A DNA stretch of 64,000 nt, from NCBI GenBank assembly GCA_019217005.1, contig JAHBNG010000016.1, positions 107,002-171,001 of the forward strand, given 5' to 3'. Positions 21,306 through 31,478 of the stretch are shown here, in pieces (within the stretch, counting starts at the first letter, position 1; each line of letters begins with the position of its first letter). The notes under the pieces are model-generated. The model saw nothing but the letters and a program-made list of their open reading frames with translations, ran no database searches and was not told the origin of the DNA. The stretch is from Chloroflexi bacterium TSY (GTDB taxonomy: Bacteria > Chloroflexota > Anaerolineae > Caldilineales > Caldilineaceae). The position numbers and the translations under genes were made by a program.

Positions 21306-23141
21306 TTGAGTCAGGGATTTGCTGATTTCGCAAATAAAAATATTGTCATTCTGGGGTTGGCTCGACAGGGCCTCGCGTTGTCACGCTTCTTTACAGCGAC
21401 AAACGCCACTGTGACCATTAGCGACGTAGCCACACAGGAGAAGTTGGTAGATGAATTAGCTGCTCTGGCCAACCTGCCGATCAAACTTGCGCTTGGTGGA
21501 CATCCGCTCTCATTGCTCGATGGGTGTGATCTGCTCTGTCTTAGTGGTGGTGTTCCGCCACAGATCGAGATTGTGCAACAAGCGATTCAGCGCGGTATTC
21601 CACTCACAAATGATAGTTTGTTGACGCTTCAACTAGCCGCGGCGCGCGGTTTGGGGCCTACGATTGCGATCACGGGTAGCAGTGGCAAGACGACCACCAC
21701 CACATTAGTGGGGGAAATCCTTTCTACATCCATTACATCCGATAAACGGAAAGTCCATCTAGGTGGCAATATTGGACTCCCTCTGATTGATCGGCTTGAC
21801 GATATTTATCCGGGTGAACCGCTTGTTCTGGAGTTGAGTAGCTTCCAACTGGAGCTTTTCGATCCCACAATTTCTTGGGGCAATTTTGAGCAGATGGGAC
21901 CCGATGTTGCAGCAATCCTGAATGTGACACCCAACCATTTGGATAGACATCCTAGCATGGCCGCATATGTCGATGCGAAACTCAATTTGTTACGTTTTTT
22001 GCGTCCAAATTCGACAATTGTCTTGAGTGCAGACGATCCAGTCACCAACAGCTTAGGTGGTTTCAATCATTTAGGAGCGAAGGATTCGGAAACAGATAAA
22101 TCAGATACAAACCAAGACATACCGGCGGAATGGAATCCAGATCAAAGCTTGAGAGAGGCTCGACAATCGATACCACTGCTGGAACAGGCGAGTTGGTTCA
22201 GTCGGGAGCGAAACCTAGCTGGAATATCCGGCGACAAAGCGATTGATCATACATCCTTAAAGCATACTGAAGACCAGGGAGCGGTTGAGAATCGATTTAG
22301 CAGGGGGGCCTGGCTCGATGGAGACACACTGATCTATGCCGGTGAGCCGATCTGTGAACGTCATGAGTTACTACTCTGTGGTCTACATAATGTCAGCAAT
22401 TTTCTCGCTGCTGCAACGATTTGTGGTGCGATTGGTGATGCAATAAGTAGTGGTACAACAAGGAGTGATATAACAAGCAATGACGCGACGATCGATGTGA
22501 CAAGTGAGAGTATGAAATTAGTTGCCCAACGCTTTCCGGGGGTGCCACATCGGCTCGAAACGGTTGCTGAGAAAGATGGTGTTATTTGGATCAACGATAA
22601 CATTGCTACATCACCAGAACGGGCGCTAGCGGGACTACGAAGTTTTGATCGATGTAACCAGACGATTATCCTATTAGTCGGCGGTAAAGATAAAAACCTT
22701 GCGTGGGAATCATTGGCAGACGAAGCCGTTGCGCGAGTCGAGTATGTGATCGGATTTGGAGCCATTGGTTCAATGTTTGTGGATTTGGTCCAGCAGCGTG
22801 CACAATTTGCACAGTTGATTGCCCCCAATACTGCCGTTGTTCAACGGTTAGAGGAAGCTGTTAATTTGGCCGCATTGACGGCCTACTCCAAATCAAAGGC
22901 CATGGACGCCTCGACGCAAATGGACAATCAGAACAATCGATTGACTAAAACGATGCAAAAGAGAGTGGCAGATCTGAATCCAATCCGTTCTTGCATCGAG
23001 GCACAACCCAACACGAAGACGAAAGAAACAGTTGTACTCTTGTCTCCTGGTGGAACGAGCTACGATGCTTATAAAGATTTTGAGCAGCGCGGCAATCATT
23101 TTCGTCAACTCGTTATTGAGCGATCAGTAGGTAACCATTGA
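21306..23141 (+). CDS. murD: UDP-MurNAc-L-alanine--D-glutamate ligase (long form)
   Basis: 611 residues, against about 450 for typical MurD. The N-terminus has [17 protein letters not shown]; the P-loop is [16 protein letters not shown]; the central domain has [13 protein letters not shown]; the C-terminal domain has [18 protein letters not shown] and [15 protein letters not shown] and ends [19 protein letters not shown]. The extra length is one hydrophilic insertion at about residues 260-340 ([12 protein letters not shown] onward) and another near 540-580. Both are rich in S, D, T, N and Q and look disordered. It adds D-Glu to UDP-MurNAc-L-Ala. TTG start; the stop overlaps the ftsW start by 4 bp. 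Confidence 0.94.
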   Translation: MSQGFADFANKNIVILGLARQGLALSRFFTATNATVTISDVATQEKLVDELAALANLPIKLALGGHPLSLLDGCDLLCLSGGVPPQIEIVQQAIQRGIPLTNDSLLTLQLAAARGLGPTIAITGSSGKTTTTTLVGEILSTSITSDKRKVHLGGNIGLPLIDRLDDIYPGEPLVLELSSFQLELFDPTISWGNFEQMGPDVAAILNVTPNHLDRHPSMAAYVDAKLNLLRFLRPNSTIVLSADDPVTNSLGGFNHLGAKDSETDKSDTNQDIPAEWNPDQSLREARQSIPLLEQASWFSRERNLAGISGDKAIDHTSLKHTEDQGAVENRFSRGAWLDGDTLIYAGEPICERHELLLCGLHNVSNFLAAATICGAIGDAISSGTTRSDITSNDATIDVTSESMKLVAQRFPGVPHRLETVAEKDGVIWINDNIATSPERALAGLRSFDRCNQTIILLVGGKDKNLAWESLADEAVARVEYVIGFGAIGSMFVDLVQQRAQFAQLIAPNTAVVQRLEEAVNLAALTAYSKSKAMDASTQMDNQNNRLTKTMQKRVADLNPIRSCIEAQPNTKTKETVVLLSPGGTSYDAYKDFEQRGNHFRQLVIERSVGNH

Positions 23142-24580
23142 CACAACAAACCATCTCCACAAACGATCGATTTGATTGGGCCCTTCTCTCTATCGTTATG
23201 TGCCTGTTGGCTCTAGGACTCATTATGGTCTTTAGCTCCAGTTTTGCCCAGGCATTTGAAGGATACGGTGACCCCTATTATTTTATCGTGCGTCAAGTTA
23301 TTTGGACGACGCTAGGTATTGCTGGGTTGGTTATCGCTTCTCGAATTCGGTATACTCTGTGGGAACAATGGAGCATTTTGCTGATGGGCGCGGCGCTTTT
23401 GGCGCTTTTATTAGTCTTACCGTTTGGTGCAGAACGATTTGGCGCATCTAGAACCTTTTATGGAGGAAGCATCCAACCAAGTGAACCAGCGAAGATCATC
23501 ATCATTATCTACATTAGTGCTTGGCTTGCTAGCAAAGGAGCGCGAATTCGCAATGTGCGTGTTGGATTAATTCCATTTAGCGTGTTGATGGGGTTCATTA
23601 CTGTCTTGATTGTCTTTCAACCGGACATCAGTTCGGCTCTACTTCTTGTGACCACCGCATTGATTCTTTTTTTCATTGCAGGAGCTGATCTCAAGCAATT
23701 GGTATTGGTTGGCGTTGGTATGACACTTACATTTTGGCTCGTCATTACCAACAGTACTTATGCCGGCAACCGTATTCAGAAATTTATGGATTCGGTTTGG
23801 AACCCGCTCGAAAGCGCCGAATGGCAAGTTGTTCATTCGGTCAGTGCATTGAATCGTGGGGGGCCGGTAGGTGTTGGTATAGGCAATAGCATCGGAAAAT
23901 TTCCTGGTTATTTGCCTCTTAGTTGGAGCGATAATATTTTTGCCATTATTGGGGAAGAACTGGGGTTGTTGGGCACCTTACTCGTCATCATGCTCTTTGC
24001 CCTTTTTGCCTATCGAGGGTTACGTACAGCATTACGCGCGCCGGACAATTTTGGCATGTTGTTGGCCACAGGAATTACGTCGCTCTTAATTTTACAAGCA
24101 TTGTTGAACACTGCCGTTGTCGTTGCAGCCGTGCCGCCAACCGGCGTGACGCTACCCTTTATCAGCTATGGGGGCAGTTCATTGGTCACAACTCTCATCG
24201 CAGTGGGTATTTTGCTTAGTATTAGTCGATCTGGCGTTGCTGGTGCAGAACACACAACAAGCAATTCGTCACAATTAGGACAATTAGCCTATGCGCGTTT
24301 TGATTTCGGGCGGGGGGACGGGGGGACACGTATATCCAGCTCTCGCAGTCGCAGAACAACTCAACAAAACAGCAACCGCTCAACCAACCGAACAACAGGC
24401 TCTACAAAAAAGAAACGAACCGGCAGCACAACAACTTCTCGAAGTACCAAACGGACTGAGCGTCGCTCAAGAGCAGGTGGCACAGAACGAGGTACAAAAA
24501 ATTCGAAGAAGAACGCGTCAAGAAACACTGGATCGACACGAAAAGGCTCGCGGCGTACATCAGGATCCTCTAAGAAATAG
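23138..24580 (+). CDS. ftsW: Peptidoglycan glycosyltransferase FtsW, with basic C-terminal tail
   Basis: 480 residues of the SEDS family: about ten membrane segments in the first 380 residues. Signatures include [64 protein letters not shown] and [20 protein letters not shown]. It polymerises lipid II at the septum with FtsI. After the last membrane segment comes an unusual tail of about 100 residues made almost entirely of S, T, R, K, N and G. This tail is encoded by DNA that also encodes the start of MurG in another frame (24291-24580). The tail may be a chance read-through or a real cytoplasmic extension. The TTG start overlaps the murD stop. Confidence 0.95.
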   Translation: MTQQTISTNDRFDWALLSIVMCLLALGLIMVFSSSFAQAFEGYGDPYYFIVRQVIWTTLGIAGLVIASRIRYTLWEQWSILLMGAALLALLLVLPFGAERFGASRTFYGGSIQPSEPAKIIIIIYISAWLASKGARIRNVRVGLIPFSVLMGFITVLIVFQPDISSALLLVTTALILFFIAGADLKQLVLVGVGMTLTFWLVITNSTYAGNRIQKFMDSVWNPLESAEWQVVHSVSALNRGGPVGVGIGNSIGKFPGYLPLSWSDNIFAIIGEELGLLGTLLVIMLFALFAYRGLRTALRAPDNFGMLLATGITSLLILQALLNTAVVVAAVPPTGVTLPFISYGGSSLVTTLIAVGILLSISRSGVAGAEHTTSNSSQLGQLAYARFDFGRGDGGTRISSSRSRRTTQQNSNRSTNRTTGSTKKKRTGSTTTSRSTKRTERRSRAGGTERGTKNSKKNASRNTGSTRKGSRRTSGSSKK

Positions 24581-25736
24581 AGCCGAACGCAAGACCCCTC
24601 AGTTCTCTACTGTTCTAGGAGACCAGATTGAGCTGCTGTGGGTAGGGAGTGTTGATGGGATGGAGAAAACACTCGTCGAGCGGGCCGGTGTTGCCTATAC
24701 TGGAATTGAGACCGATAAAATACGTGGCATTCATCCCTGGCGTGCTCTGCTCAGTTGTGGTCGAATGATCAAAGGATTGGGACAATCATTCAATCTGATT
24801 AGACAATTTCGCCCGACTGTTTGTTTGGCAACTGGTGGATATGTTTGTGCACCGATAGTTTTTGCTTGCTGGTTGTATCGTATTCCCGTGTTGATTTACT
24901 TGCCAGATATGGCTCCGGGCTGGACAATTCGATTCCTGAGTTATTTTGCCCAACGCGTGGCCATTAGCCTTCCACGGGCAGCCGTTCATTTCGGTGGTGA
25001 AGTTCCGCAGGGCAAGGCCGTTGTAACGGGATATCCGGTGCGGATGGAATTGATCTCGGTTGCCCAAAATCATAACGAGGCACGCGCTCAATTGTTTCGC
25101 TGGCTGCATTCCCCTAAAATAGATAACAATGGTGTTTTCCAAAGGACAGATGAATCTCTTGACAGGCCAGAATTACCGTTGGTCCTGATATGGGGTGGCA
25201 GTCAGGGCGCGCGAAGCATTAACCAAGCAACTTGGCAGGGGCTCACTGAGATGGTGCCTCACGCCATTATTTTGCACGTAATTGGTGAACGTGACTGGCC
25301 ACTTTATCAAGAAATGGTGCGGCTTCAGGCGATTGACTTACCTGAGGCATTTATGAATCACTATTATCCTGTCGCCTATTTGCATGACGAGATGGCGTTG
25401 GCGTTGGCCGCTGCCGATCTCAGCGTGGCGCGCGCTGGGGCTAGTACATTAGGAGAGTTCCCCATTGCTCAGTTACCATCGATACTGGTTCCACTGCCTT
25501 TTGCGGGGGTGAATCAGATACAAAATGCGCAGGAATTGACGAGGCACAATGCTGCAATGATTATTCAAGATCATACACTATCCGAGACACTCGTCCCAAC
25601 TGTGCTTGACCTGTTGCAAAATACCAAACGACGGCAAGCGATGAAAAAATCTTTGGCCCAATTAGCCAAACCGGACGCAGCAGCGAATATTGCCCAACTT
25701 CTGGTTGATCAGCAGAAGTCTGACACTTATCGTTGA
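24291..25736 (+). CDS. murG: UDP-GlcNAc:lipid I GlcNAc transferase, with N-domain insertion
   Basis: 481 residues, about 110 longer than usual. The start is fixed by [20 protein letters not shown], the canonical MurG N-terminus, so the gene begins 290 nt inside ftsW in a different phase. A Q/E/R-rich insertion of about 70-80 residues (about 25-105) separates this loop from LLWVGSVDGMEKTLV, which normally follows almost at once. The rest is ordinary: PTVCLATGGYVCAPIVFA, LIWGGSQGARSINQA and ADLSVARAGASTLGEFP. It makes lipid II. The insertion corresponds to the DNA shared with the FtsW tail. Confidence 0.95.
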   Translation: MRVLISGGGTGGHVYPALAVAEQLNKTATAQPTEQQALQKRNEPAAQQLLEVPNGLSVAQEQVAQNEVQKIRRRTRQETLDRHEKARGVHQDPLRNRAERKTPQFSTVLGDQIELLWVGSVDGMEKTLVERAGVAYTGIETDKIRGIHPWRALLSCGRMIKGLGQSFNLIRQFRPTVCLATGGYVCAPIVFACWLYRIPVLIYLPDMAPGWTIRFLSYFAQRVAISLPRAAVHFGGEVPQGKAVVTGYPVRMELISVAQNHNEARAQLFRWLHSPKIDNNGVFQRTDESLDRPELPLVLIWGGSQGARSINQATWQGLTEMVPHAIILHVIGERDWPLYQEMVRLQAIDLPEAFMNHYYPVAYLHDEMALALAAADLSVARAGASTLGEFPIAQLPSILVPLPFAGVNQIQNAQELTRHNAAMIIQDHTLSETLVPTVLDLLQNTKRRQAMKKSLAQLAKPDAAANIAQLLVDQQKSDTYR

Positions 25737-25842
25737 ATAGAGCCAATCCAATGTTCCAATGACTCACAGATTGAGAAGACAGAATCGACTCAATGTCGTT
25801 AAGTTCAGACTGATTCGTGGTGGAGTCGCCATGCATGGCGCA

Positions 25843-26030
25843 GCATTCTCTAATGTGGCTCTAGTCGACTCAATCCGGCATTAGAGATTACACGCAGTAG
25901 GATTTCTCAGAGGTAGAGCGTTCAAATGGCGAAAAAAGACGCAGTAGAGAATCTCGGACCATTTGGCCCGCTCGAGTCTGTTTTGACTGAGAAGTGCAGG
26001 ATTATGTCTACTGCGTGTAATAGAGAATGC
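25843..26030. repeat. Structured repeat R2, copy A (188 bp)
   Basis: Near-identical to 31227-31414 and of the same length. Inverted arms ATTACACGCAGTAG and CTACTGCGTGTAAT surround a centre containing AATGGCGAAAAAAGACGCAG. An additional inverted pair at the left (CATTCTCTAATG and GGCATTAGAG) would give a branched structure. It fills most of the 407-bp murG to membrane-protein gap. No reading frame is convincing. Confidence 0.8.
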
Positions 26031-26143
26031 CACTTCCACTAACTTAATGACGTTGAGAATCGACTGACTTTCTTCTGACCCTGATCTTCTTGTCCATCTG
26101 TGGATCAATCGATCTTTCTGGAATCGTCCGGCACTGAGATATC

Positions 26144-26785
26144 ATGATTGAGCAACTGCAACTCCTCATTACGTTCGGGATCTATCTGCTCTTTTTTGGC
26201 TGGATAGGATATCAACGTGGTGCACTGCGGGCGGGCGTTGTTTTTCTTGTTGCGATGCTGTCGTGGGTTTTGCTTCAGGAACAAGGGGGCATATTTGTCA
26301 GTATTGCCAATTTAGGTGGCAAATTTACAACCTTTCTTCAAGCTGGTGGTTTGAGTGGCGATCCAGAAGGAGCATTTGCTGCGCTCAGAGATGCACCCAA
26401 TGTGATGACGGAAGAATTTGCGCCGGCTTATCTTTTTATCTTGTGGATAGTTGTACTTCTGGCAGCTTATTTCATTACATCCAACTTTATTCCAGACGAT
26501 GCAAGCCCGAAGAATGGTTGGGCGATCATGTTTGGATTATTTAATGGTATTCTCTTCGGTTCCGTCTTATTGCCACGCATGTTACGCGTCATCGCGCCAG
26601 AAAGCGTCATTCTACCGGATATGGTCGAAGGGACAACGCCATTACGAATGCTTCATGCATTTTGGGGCGCAATAGTTGACAACATCAAAACTGTGGATCT
26701 CGTACTGGATCAACGAGCACCGCTTGCTTGGATGATGCTGCTAACATTGTTTCTACTACTCGTATTGAGTTCACTGAGGACTTAG
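26144..26785 (+). CDS. CvpA-like integral membrane protein 1
   Basis: 213 residues. Hydrophobic segments occur at the N-terminus (LLITFGIYLLFFGWIGY, then AGVVFLVAMLSWVLL), in the middle (YLFILWIVVLLAAYFIT) and at the C-terminus (MMLLTLFLLLVLSSL). The FGLFNGILFGSVLLPRML stretch resembles the glycine-rich helices of CvpA/colicin V production family proteins. The family call is tentative. Its place between murG and murC suggests an envelope role. ATG start following ACTGAGATATC; no strong ribosome site seen. Confidence 0.7.
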   Translation: MIEQLQLLITFGIYLLFFGWIGYQRGALRAGVVFLVAMLSWVLLQEQGGIFVSIANLGGKFTTFLQAGGLSGDPEGAFAALRDAPNVMTEEFAPAYLFILWIVVLLAAYFITSNFIPDDASPKNGWAIMFGLFNGILFGSVLLPRMLRVIAPESVILPDMVEGTTPLRMLHAFWGAIVDNIKTVDLVLDQRAPLAWMMLLTLFLLLVLSSLRT

Positions 26786-26789
26786 AAGT

Positions 26790-26945
26790 AGGCTGAGGAG
26801 GAGGCTGAGGCGAAGGAAGAAGAGCATAGGGCCAATTTGGCTTACGGATCATTCGGCCTGACAAGCGTCAGATGATGCGTAGAACCTCTCAGGACGACTT
26901 GCGTATCTGTATAGTCTTCCTCAGCCTTAGCCTCCTCCTCAGCCT
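26790..26945. repeat. Long palindrome with GGCTGAGG arms (family P5)
   Basis: GGCTGAGGAGGAGGCTGAGG on the left mirrors CCTTAGCCTCCTCCTCAGCC on the right, with about 110 bp between. The same arm sequence recurs at 35550-35573. It occupies the whole gap between the two membrane-protein genes and ends 10 bp before the second. Confidence 0.75.
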
Positions 26946-26954
26946 GAAACAAAC

Positions 26955-27497
26955 ATGGGACCGATTGAGGGGTTTTTCTTTGGCATTGGCGTCATCATTG
27001 TGATGATTGGCTTTGTACGGGGATATGTAAAAGAGTTAGGTGTAACCATTATGGTCATGGCCGCCATTTTTGTCCTGATCTTTTTGGACGAGCAGATCAC
27101 GCGTGCCTTGAACGTTGTCGCTGGTGATATTCTTGGCATTCCTGAGGGCGATGGAACTACGCGCGCACAATTCTTTGTGATCTTTTATTGCGTTCTTTTT
27201 ATTTCAATCGTTTTCGCTAGCTATGCTGGACGGACTTTTAGCTTTTCGGGTAAGCCCGCTCCACCACCACAAGGGCCGATTATTACGCTTGCAGTTGGAT
27301 TATTAAACGCTTATTTGATTTCTGGTACAATTTGGTATTTTCTTGATGAATATGGGTATCCATTTCCTGATATCATCCTGCCACTATCATCCACCGCAAC
27401 AATGTTGATCCCGCTGCTACCAGGCAATTTGATTCCGAATCCGGTCTATTGGATGGTTCCCATTGCGGTGCTAATTATTTGGAGCGTGAGAGGATGA
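26955..27497 (+). CDS. CvpA-like integral membrane protein 2
   Basis: 180 residues with about four membrane segments: GFFFGIGVIIVMIGFVRG, LGVTIMVMAAIFVLIFLD, FFVIFYCVLFISIVFAS and a C-terminal pair ending MVPIAVLIIWSVRG. The GFVRGYVKELG pattern resembles CvpA family N-termini (GxxRGxxxE). It follows a similar protein, so the two may be an ancient duplication. Function unknown; an envelope or division role is suggested only by position between murG and murC. Confidence 0.7.
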   Translation: MGPIEGFFFGIGVIIVMIGFVRGYVKELGVTIMVMAAIFVLIFLDEQITRALNVVAGDILGIPEGDGTTRAQFFVIFYCVLFISIVFASYAGRTFSFSGKPAPPPQGPIITLAVGLLNAYLISGTIWYFLDEYGYPFPDIILPLSSTATMLIPLLPGNLIPNPVYWMVPIAVLIIWSVRG

Positions 27498-27503
27498 AGA
27501 GTG

Positions 27504-29000
27504 ATGTCGACTTGGCAAGAGAAATTAACCAATCAAGATAGAACCCTACATGTCTATATCATTGGCATTGGCGGGGCCGGGATGAGTGCGATTGCGACTG
27601 TCTTGCTTCAGATGGGAATGAGGGTTAGCGGAAGCGACCGGCAAGAGAGCTTAAAAACTGAACGTCTGAGAGAGGCGGGTGCAACGGTCTATCCGACCCA
27701 GACTGATGACAATCTAACCCAGTTAGATATCGATAACTACCCAGATATTGTTCTCATGAGTAGTGCAATTCGTCCAGAAATTCCGGACCGACAGGCTGCA
27801 GAAGCGCTTGGGCTTCCCATTGTAAAGCGAGATGCATTTCTGCCCCTATTATTGGCACAACGGACGCTCATTGCGGTTGCTGGCGCGCATGGCAAAAGCA
27901 CAACGACCTCGATGATTGTCAAGATTCTACACGAAGCGGGTATTCAGGCTGGCTATATTATCGGGACTGAACTACCAGGCTATGGCAATGCGAGCGCAGG
28001 ACAATCGGACCTTTTTGTCTTGGAAGCGGATGAATATGATCGGATGTTCTTGGGCCTGAGACCGACGGTGGCCGTTATCACAAATGTGGAATGGGATCAT
28101 GTTGATTGCTATCCTACAGCCGATGAATTCGCACAAGCGTTTTTTGAATTTACACATTTGGTCGACCCCGAAGGTTTAATTGTCTCCTGCGCCGATGACC
28201 CAGGAGCCGAGAGTCTTCGCCAGCAAAATCAACGGGATGTACCATGGCGAACTTATGGCGTATCGAACGCGGTTGGTCTGCCAACTCAACCCAACATAGG
28301 GGAGAAGTTTGACTCTCGACAAAGGGGTAATAGTTGGGTACACGCTTTCGGGTTAGAGCCACAAGCAGAGCTTGGCTATATGGCTTCTTTACAATGGAGG
28401 GATCGCCGGGATAACGAAGAAGCTATGTATCCACTGGCGCTTCATGTACCAGGATTACACAACGTGCGCAATGCGCTTGCTGCACTCTGTGTTTCCAGAT
28501 GGTGTGGGGTTGCGGACACAAGTGCATTGCAGAGTTTAAAGACATTTCAGGGAACAGCCCGTCGTTTTGAAGTCAAAGGAGAAGTTTGTGGCATTACAGT
28601 GATCGATGATTATGCCCATCATCCGACAGAAGTCCAGGTGACCTTAGCGGCTGCCCAGGCACGATATCCAGGACGACGAATTTGGGCCGTTTTTCAGCCA
28701 CACACATTTAGCCGAACAGCAGAGCTAAGGCAACAAATGAGCAATTGCTTTGAACATGCGACTCGCGTTCTTGTCACTGATATTTATGCGTCAAGGGAGC
28801 AGAATAGTGGCAAGATTCATGCACGTGATCTTGTTGACGCAAGCCAACACCCCGCCATTGATTATGTCTCGAGTCTGTGGGCCGCAACAGATCAATTAGT
28901 CGCCGAAACGCGGGCGGGCGATGTGGTCATCACGCTGGGTGCAGGTGATGGATATCGAGTTGGTGAAATGTTGTTGGAGCGATTGATTGAACGCAATTGA
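27504..29000 (+). CDS. murC: UDP-MurNAc--L-alanine ligase
   Basis: About 498 residues. The N-terminal Rossmann motif is [17 protein letters not shown], then the P-loop [41 protein letters not shown], and in the C-terminal domain [13 protein letters not shown] and [14 protein letters not shown]. It adds L-Ala to UDP-MurNAc, the first peptide-stem step. The ATG at 27504 is preferred over GTG 27501; a GA-rich ribosome site precedes it. The end overlaps the murB start by 14 bp, indicating coupling. Confidence 0.97.
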   Translation: MSTWQEKLTNQDRTLHVYIIGIGGAGMSAIATVLLQMGMRVSGSDRQESLKTERLREAGATVYPTQTDDNLTQLDIDNYPDIVLMSSAIRPEIPDRQAAEALGLPIVKRDAFLPLLLAQRTLIAVAGAHGKSTTTSMIVKILHEAGIQAGYIIGTELPGYGNASAGQSDLFVLEADEYDRMFLGLRPTVAVITNVEWDHVDCYPTADEFAQAFFEFTHLVDPEGLIVSCADDPGAESLRQQNQRDVPWRTYGVSNAVGLPTQPNIGEKFDSRQRGNSWVHAFGLEPQAELGYMASLQWRDRRDNEEAMYPLALHVPGLHNVRNALAALCVSRWCGVADTSALQSLKTFQGTARRFEVKGEVCGITVIDDYAHHPTEVQVTLAAAQARYPGRRIWAVFQPHTFSRTAELRQQMSNCFEHATRVLVTDIYASREQNSGKIHARDLVDASQHPAIDYVSSLWAATDQLVAETRAGDVVITLGAGDGYRVGEMLLERLIERN

Positions 29001-29973
29001 TTGGAGCCAGCCAGCTCACTTTGGTGTTCGGATAGAACGCCAGGTTTCGCTGGCTCCGTTGACGACGATTAAGGTGGGTGGAACCGCTGAATATTTTGCA
29101 ATTGTCAAGCGAGTGGATCAGCTGATTCAATTGATCCAGTGGGCGCAACAGAACTCTTTGCCCTACTTGATTTTGGGTGGGGGCAGCAATAGTTTGATTA
29201 GCGATCAAGGTGTGCGTGGATTGGTCATTTACAACCGGTGCCGTACGTTAAGAATCGATTCGACGCAAACCGAGGGTGTACAGCCAAAATCGCATCGGCA
29301 ATCGCCCCCTTCACTCTTTGTCGAAAGTGGAGCGGCCCTGGCGGGGGCAGCACGCCGAAGCATTCAAGCCGGCTTGACCGGACTTGAGTGGGCTGTCAGC
29401 GTTCCTGGCACGGTGGGCGGTGCCGTCGTCGGCAATGCTGGTGCACATGGTGGCGAGATCAAGGACAGCTTGTGTCAGGCAACTCTTCTGTTCCCGGATG
29501 GCTCGATCCGAGAATATTGTTTGCACGATTTTGACTATGCTTATCGAAACAGTTCGCTGAAGCGTCTACGGCTTGTGCGTGCTGGTTTCCATCCGGTTGT
29601 GCTGAGCGCAGCATTTCGGCTCAAGAATGGTTCGCCAGAGGAAATCCGAGAACGAGCCGATGGGTTTCTCCAACATCGTCGTCAAACACAACCTGTCGAG
29701 CCAAGTTTAGGAAGCACCTTTATGAATCCGACGGGTGATTATGCTGGTCGGCTAATTGATCAAACCGGTCTGATCGGGAAATGCATTGGAGGAATTGAAG
29801 TTAGTGCCTGTCACGCTAACTTTCTCATCAATCGTGGAGGTGTTGGTTCAGCCACGGCATCAGACGTCCTCACACTCATTCGGACTATTCAAGAAGAGGT
29901 CGTTCATTCATTTGGTGTGCAATTAAAGCCTGAAGTGCAGTTTATCGGGGAATGGGACGGGATTTATGAATAA
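28987..29973 (+). CDS. murB: UDP-N-acetylenolpyruvoylglucosamine reductase
   Basis: 328 residues. FAD-binding motifs are [31 protein letters not shown] and [19 protein letters not shown]. The substrate domain has the proton-donor serine in [16 protein letters not shown], followed by [10 protein letters not shown] and the catalytic Glu region [11 protein letters not shown]. It makes UDP-MurNAc with NADPH. The TTG start lies inside the murC end; the murB stop overlaps the ddl start by 8 bp, so murC-murB-ddl form a tightly coupled set. Confidence 0.96.
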   Translation: MNAIDWSQPAHFGVRIERQVSLAPLTTIKVGGTAEYFAIVKRVDQLIQLIQWAQQNSLPYLILGGGSNSLISDQGVRGLVIYNRCRTLRIDSTQTEGVQPKSHRQSPPSLFVESGAALAGAARRSIQAGLTGLEWAVSVPGTVGGAVVGNAGAHGGEIKDSLCQATLLFPDGSIREYCLHDFDYAYRNSSLKRLRLVRAGFHPVVLSAAFRLKNGSPEEIRERADGFLQHRRQTQPVEPSLGSTFMNPTGDYAGRLIDQTGLIGKCIGGIEVSACHANFLINRGGVGSATASDVLTLIRTIQEEVVHSFGVQLKPEVQFIGEWDGIYE

Positions 29974-31135
29974 ACAAAATAGATACCATGTTGGTGTCCT
30001 CTTTGGTGGACGCAGCGGTGAGCACGAGGTCTCTTTGGCGAGCGCGCGGAATGTGATGTCGGCGTTGGAAGAGGCTGGCCATCATGTGGTGCCACTTGGT
30101 ATTACACCACAAGGGCGTTGGCTAACGGCTGGCGATCCCCATAAGCAACTATCGGCACAGATCGCTGCTAAACAAATATCAACGACAAATGGAACATCTC
30201 AAAATCAGTTCAGCCCACCGACCAGGACAGAACCCTCTAATGTAGGTGATGGCAATGATCGATGGGCATTGTTACCCCATGCGAGTCAAGAGACGACGCT
30301 CCCTGCAATTGATGTCGTTTTTCCAGTCTTGCATGGTCCATATGGTGAGGATGGGACAGTTCAAGGTTTGCTGGAAATGGCCAATCTTCCTTACGTTGGC
30401 TGTGGCGTTCTTGCGAGTGCTGTCGCAATGGATAAAACGCTTTCTAAGAAGATTTTTGCAGCAGAGGGGCTTCCCCAATCGCCATATAGAGTTGTGACGC
30501 GAGACGAGTGGAACCAAAGCCCTACGACTGTTCTCTTTCATTTGGAACAGGAATTAGGTTATCCGCTCTTTGTCAAACCGGCTAATTTAGGGAGCAGTGT
30601 TGGTGTTAGCAAAGCGGTAGATCCGCAAGAGTTGTTAGAGGGACTTGCGCTCGCTGCTAACTATGATCGCAAAATCGTAGTTGAAAAGGCTGTCGAAAAC
30701 GCCCGCGAACTAGAAGTCAGCGTACTTGGAAATACCTATTCGCTTACAGATGGACCACTTGTAAGTGTGCCGGGTGAAATTGTCCCTGGTAACGAATTTT
30801 ATGACTATGCTGCAAAATATGAAGATGATAACAGCGACTTGATTATTCCGGCTGATTTAAGCCCAGAGCAGACAAAGCAAGTGCAACAGATGGCGTGCCA
30901 GGCATTTCAGGCCATTGATGGAACAGGGCTTGCACGGGTCGACTTCTTGTTGGATGATCAATCTCAAGCGCTTTATCTAAATGAAGTCAACACTATGCCT
31001 GGATTTACGCGTATTAGCATGTATCCGAAATTATGGGAAGCGAGCGGCATTTCGTATCCAGATCTAGTCGACCGATTGATTCAACTTGCATTGGCGAATC
31101 ATGAGGATCGGCAACAGAATTCTATCGCTAGATAA
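29966..31135 (+). CDS. ddl: D-alanine--D-alanine ligase
   Basis: 389 residues, ATP-grasp fold. Motifs are [20 protein letters not shown] at the N-terminus, [49 protein letters not shown] and the C-terminal [21 protein letters not shown] modest insertion around residues 60-100 ([16 protein letters not shown]) separates the first two motifs. It supplies D-Ala-D-Ala to MurF. The last gene of the murCB-ddl block; a 281-bp mobile element fills the following gap. Confidence 0.96.
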   Translation: MNKQNRYHVGVLFGGRSGEHEVSLASARNVMSALEEAGHHVVPLGITPQGRWLTAGDPHKQLSAQIAAKQISTTNGTSQNQFSPPTRTEPSNVGDGNDRWALLPHASQETTLPAIDVVFPVLHGPYGEDGTVQGLLEMANLPYVGCGVLASAVAMDKTLSKKIFAAEGLPQSPYRVVTRDEWNQSPTTVLFHLEQELGYPLFVKPANLGSSVGVSKAVDPQELLEGLALAANYDRKIVVEKAVENARELEVSVLGNTYSLTDGPLVSVPGEIVPGNEFYDYAAKYEDDNSDLIIPADLSPEQTKQVQQMACQAFQAIDGTGLARVDFLLDDQSQALYLNEVNTMPGFTRISMYPKLWEASGISYPDLVDRLIQLALANHEDRQQNSIAR

Positions 31136-31187
31136 AAAATAATATAGATGTTTACGATCTGTACTCATTTTTTGAAGCGCTTTCATT

Positions 31188-31468
31188 GGAGTGGTTCAAA
31201 ATTAGGTTGACAAACTCGTGGAGGCCGCATTCTCTAATGCGGCTGTATCCGACGAGAACCGGCGTTAGAGATTACACGCAGTAGGATTTCTCAGAGGTAG
31301 AGCGTTCAAATGGCGAAAAAAGACGCAGTAGAGAATCTCGGACCATTTGGCACGCTCGAGTCTGTTTTGACTGAGAAATGCAGGATTATGTCTACTGCGT
31401 GTAATAGAGAACGCCTCCTCCGCAGGCACAAGTGTCAACCTAACTCAATGGGTTATCTGAACCATCCC
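31188..31468. mobile_element. Composite MITE-like element (281 bp) with M1-related ends and R2 inside
   Basis: The ends GGAGTGGTTC and GAACCATCCC resemble those of M1 (GGGGTGGTTC and GAACCACCCC), and the sub-terminal AAAATTAGGTTGACA / TGTCAACCTAA also resembles M1. It is flanked by the 8-bp duplication CTTTCATT (31180-31187 and 31469-31476). The interior is the R2 repeat (31227-31414), not the M1 core. It fills the ddl-ftsQ gap and ends just before the ftsQ start. Confidence 0.8.
31227..31414. repeat. Structured repeat R2, copy B (188 bp)
   Basis: Same length and nearly the same sequence as 25843-26030, differing at scattered positions mostly in the left stem. Differences such as GCATTCTCTAATGCGGC versus GCATTCTCTAATGTGGC change the stem. 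It lies entirely within the composite element. Confidence 0.8.
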
Positions 31469-31478
31469 CTTTCATTGA

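Noticed and set aside
22361..22828. 155-residue frame opposite murD
   Set aside because: Antisense shadow of the MurD coding sequence with no independent evidence.
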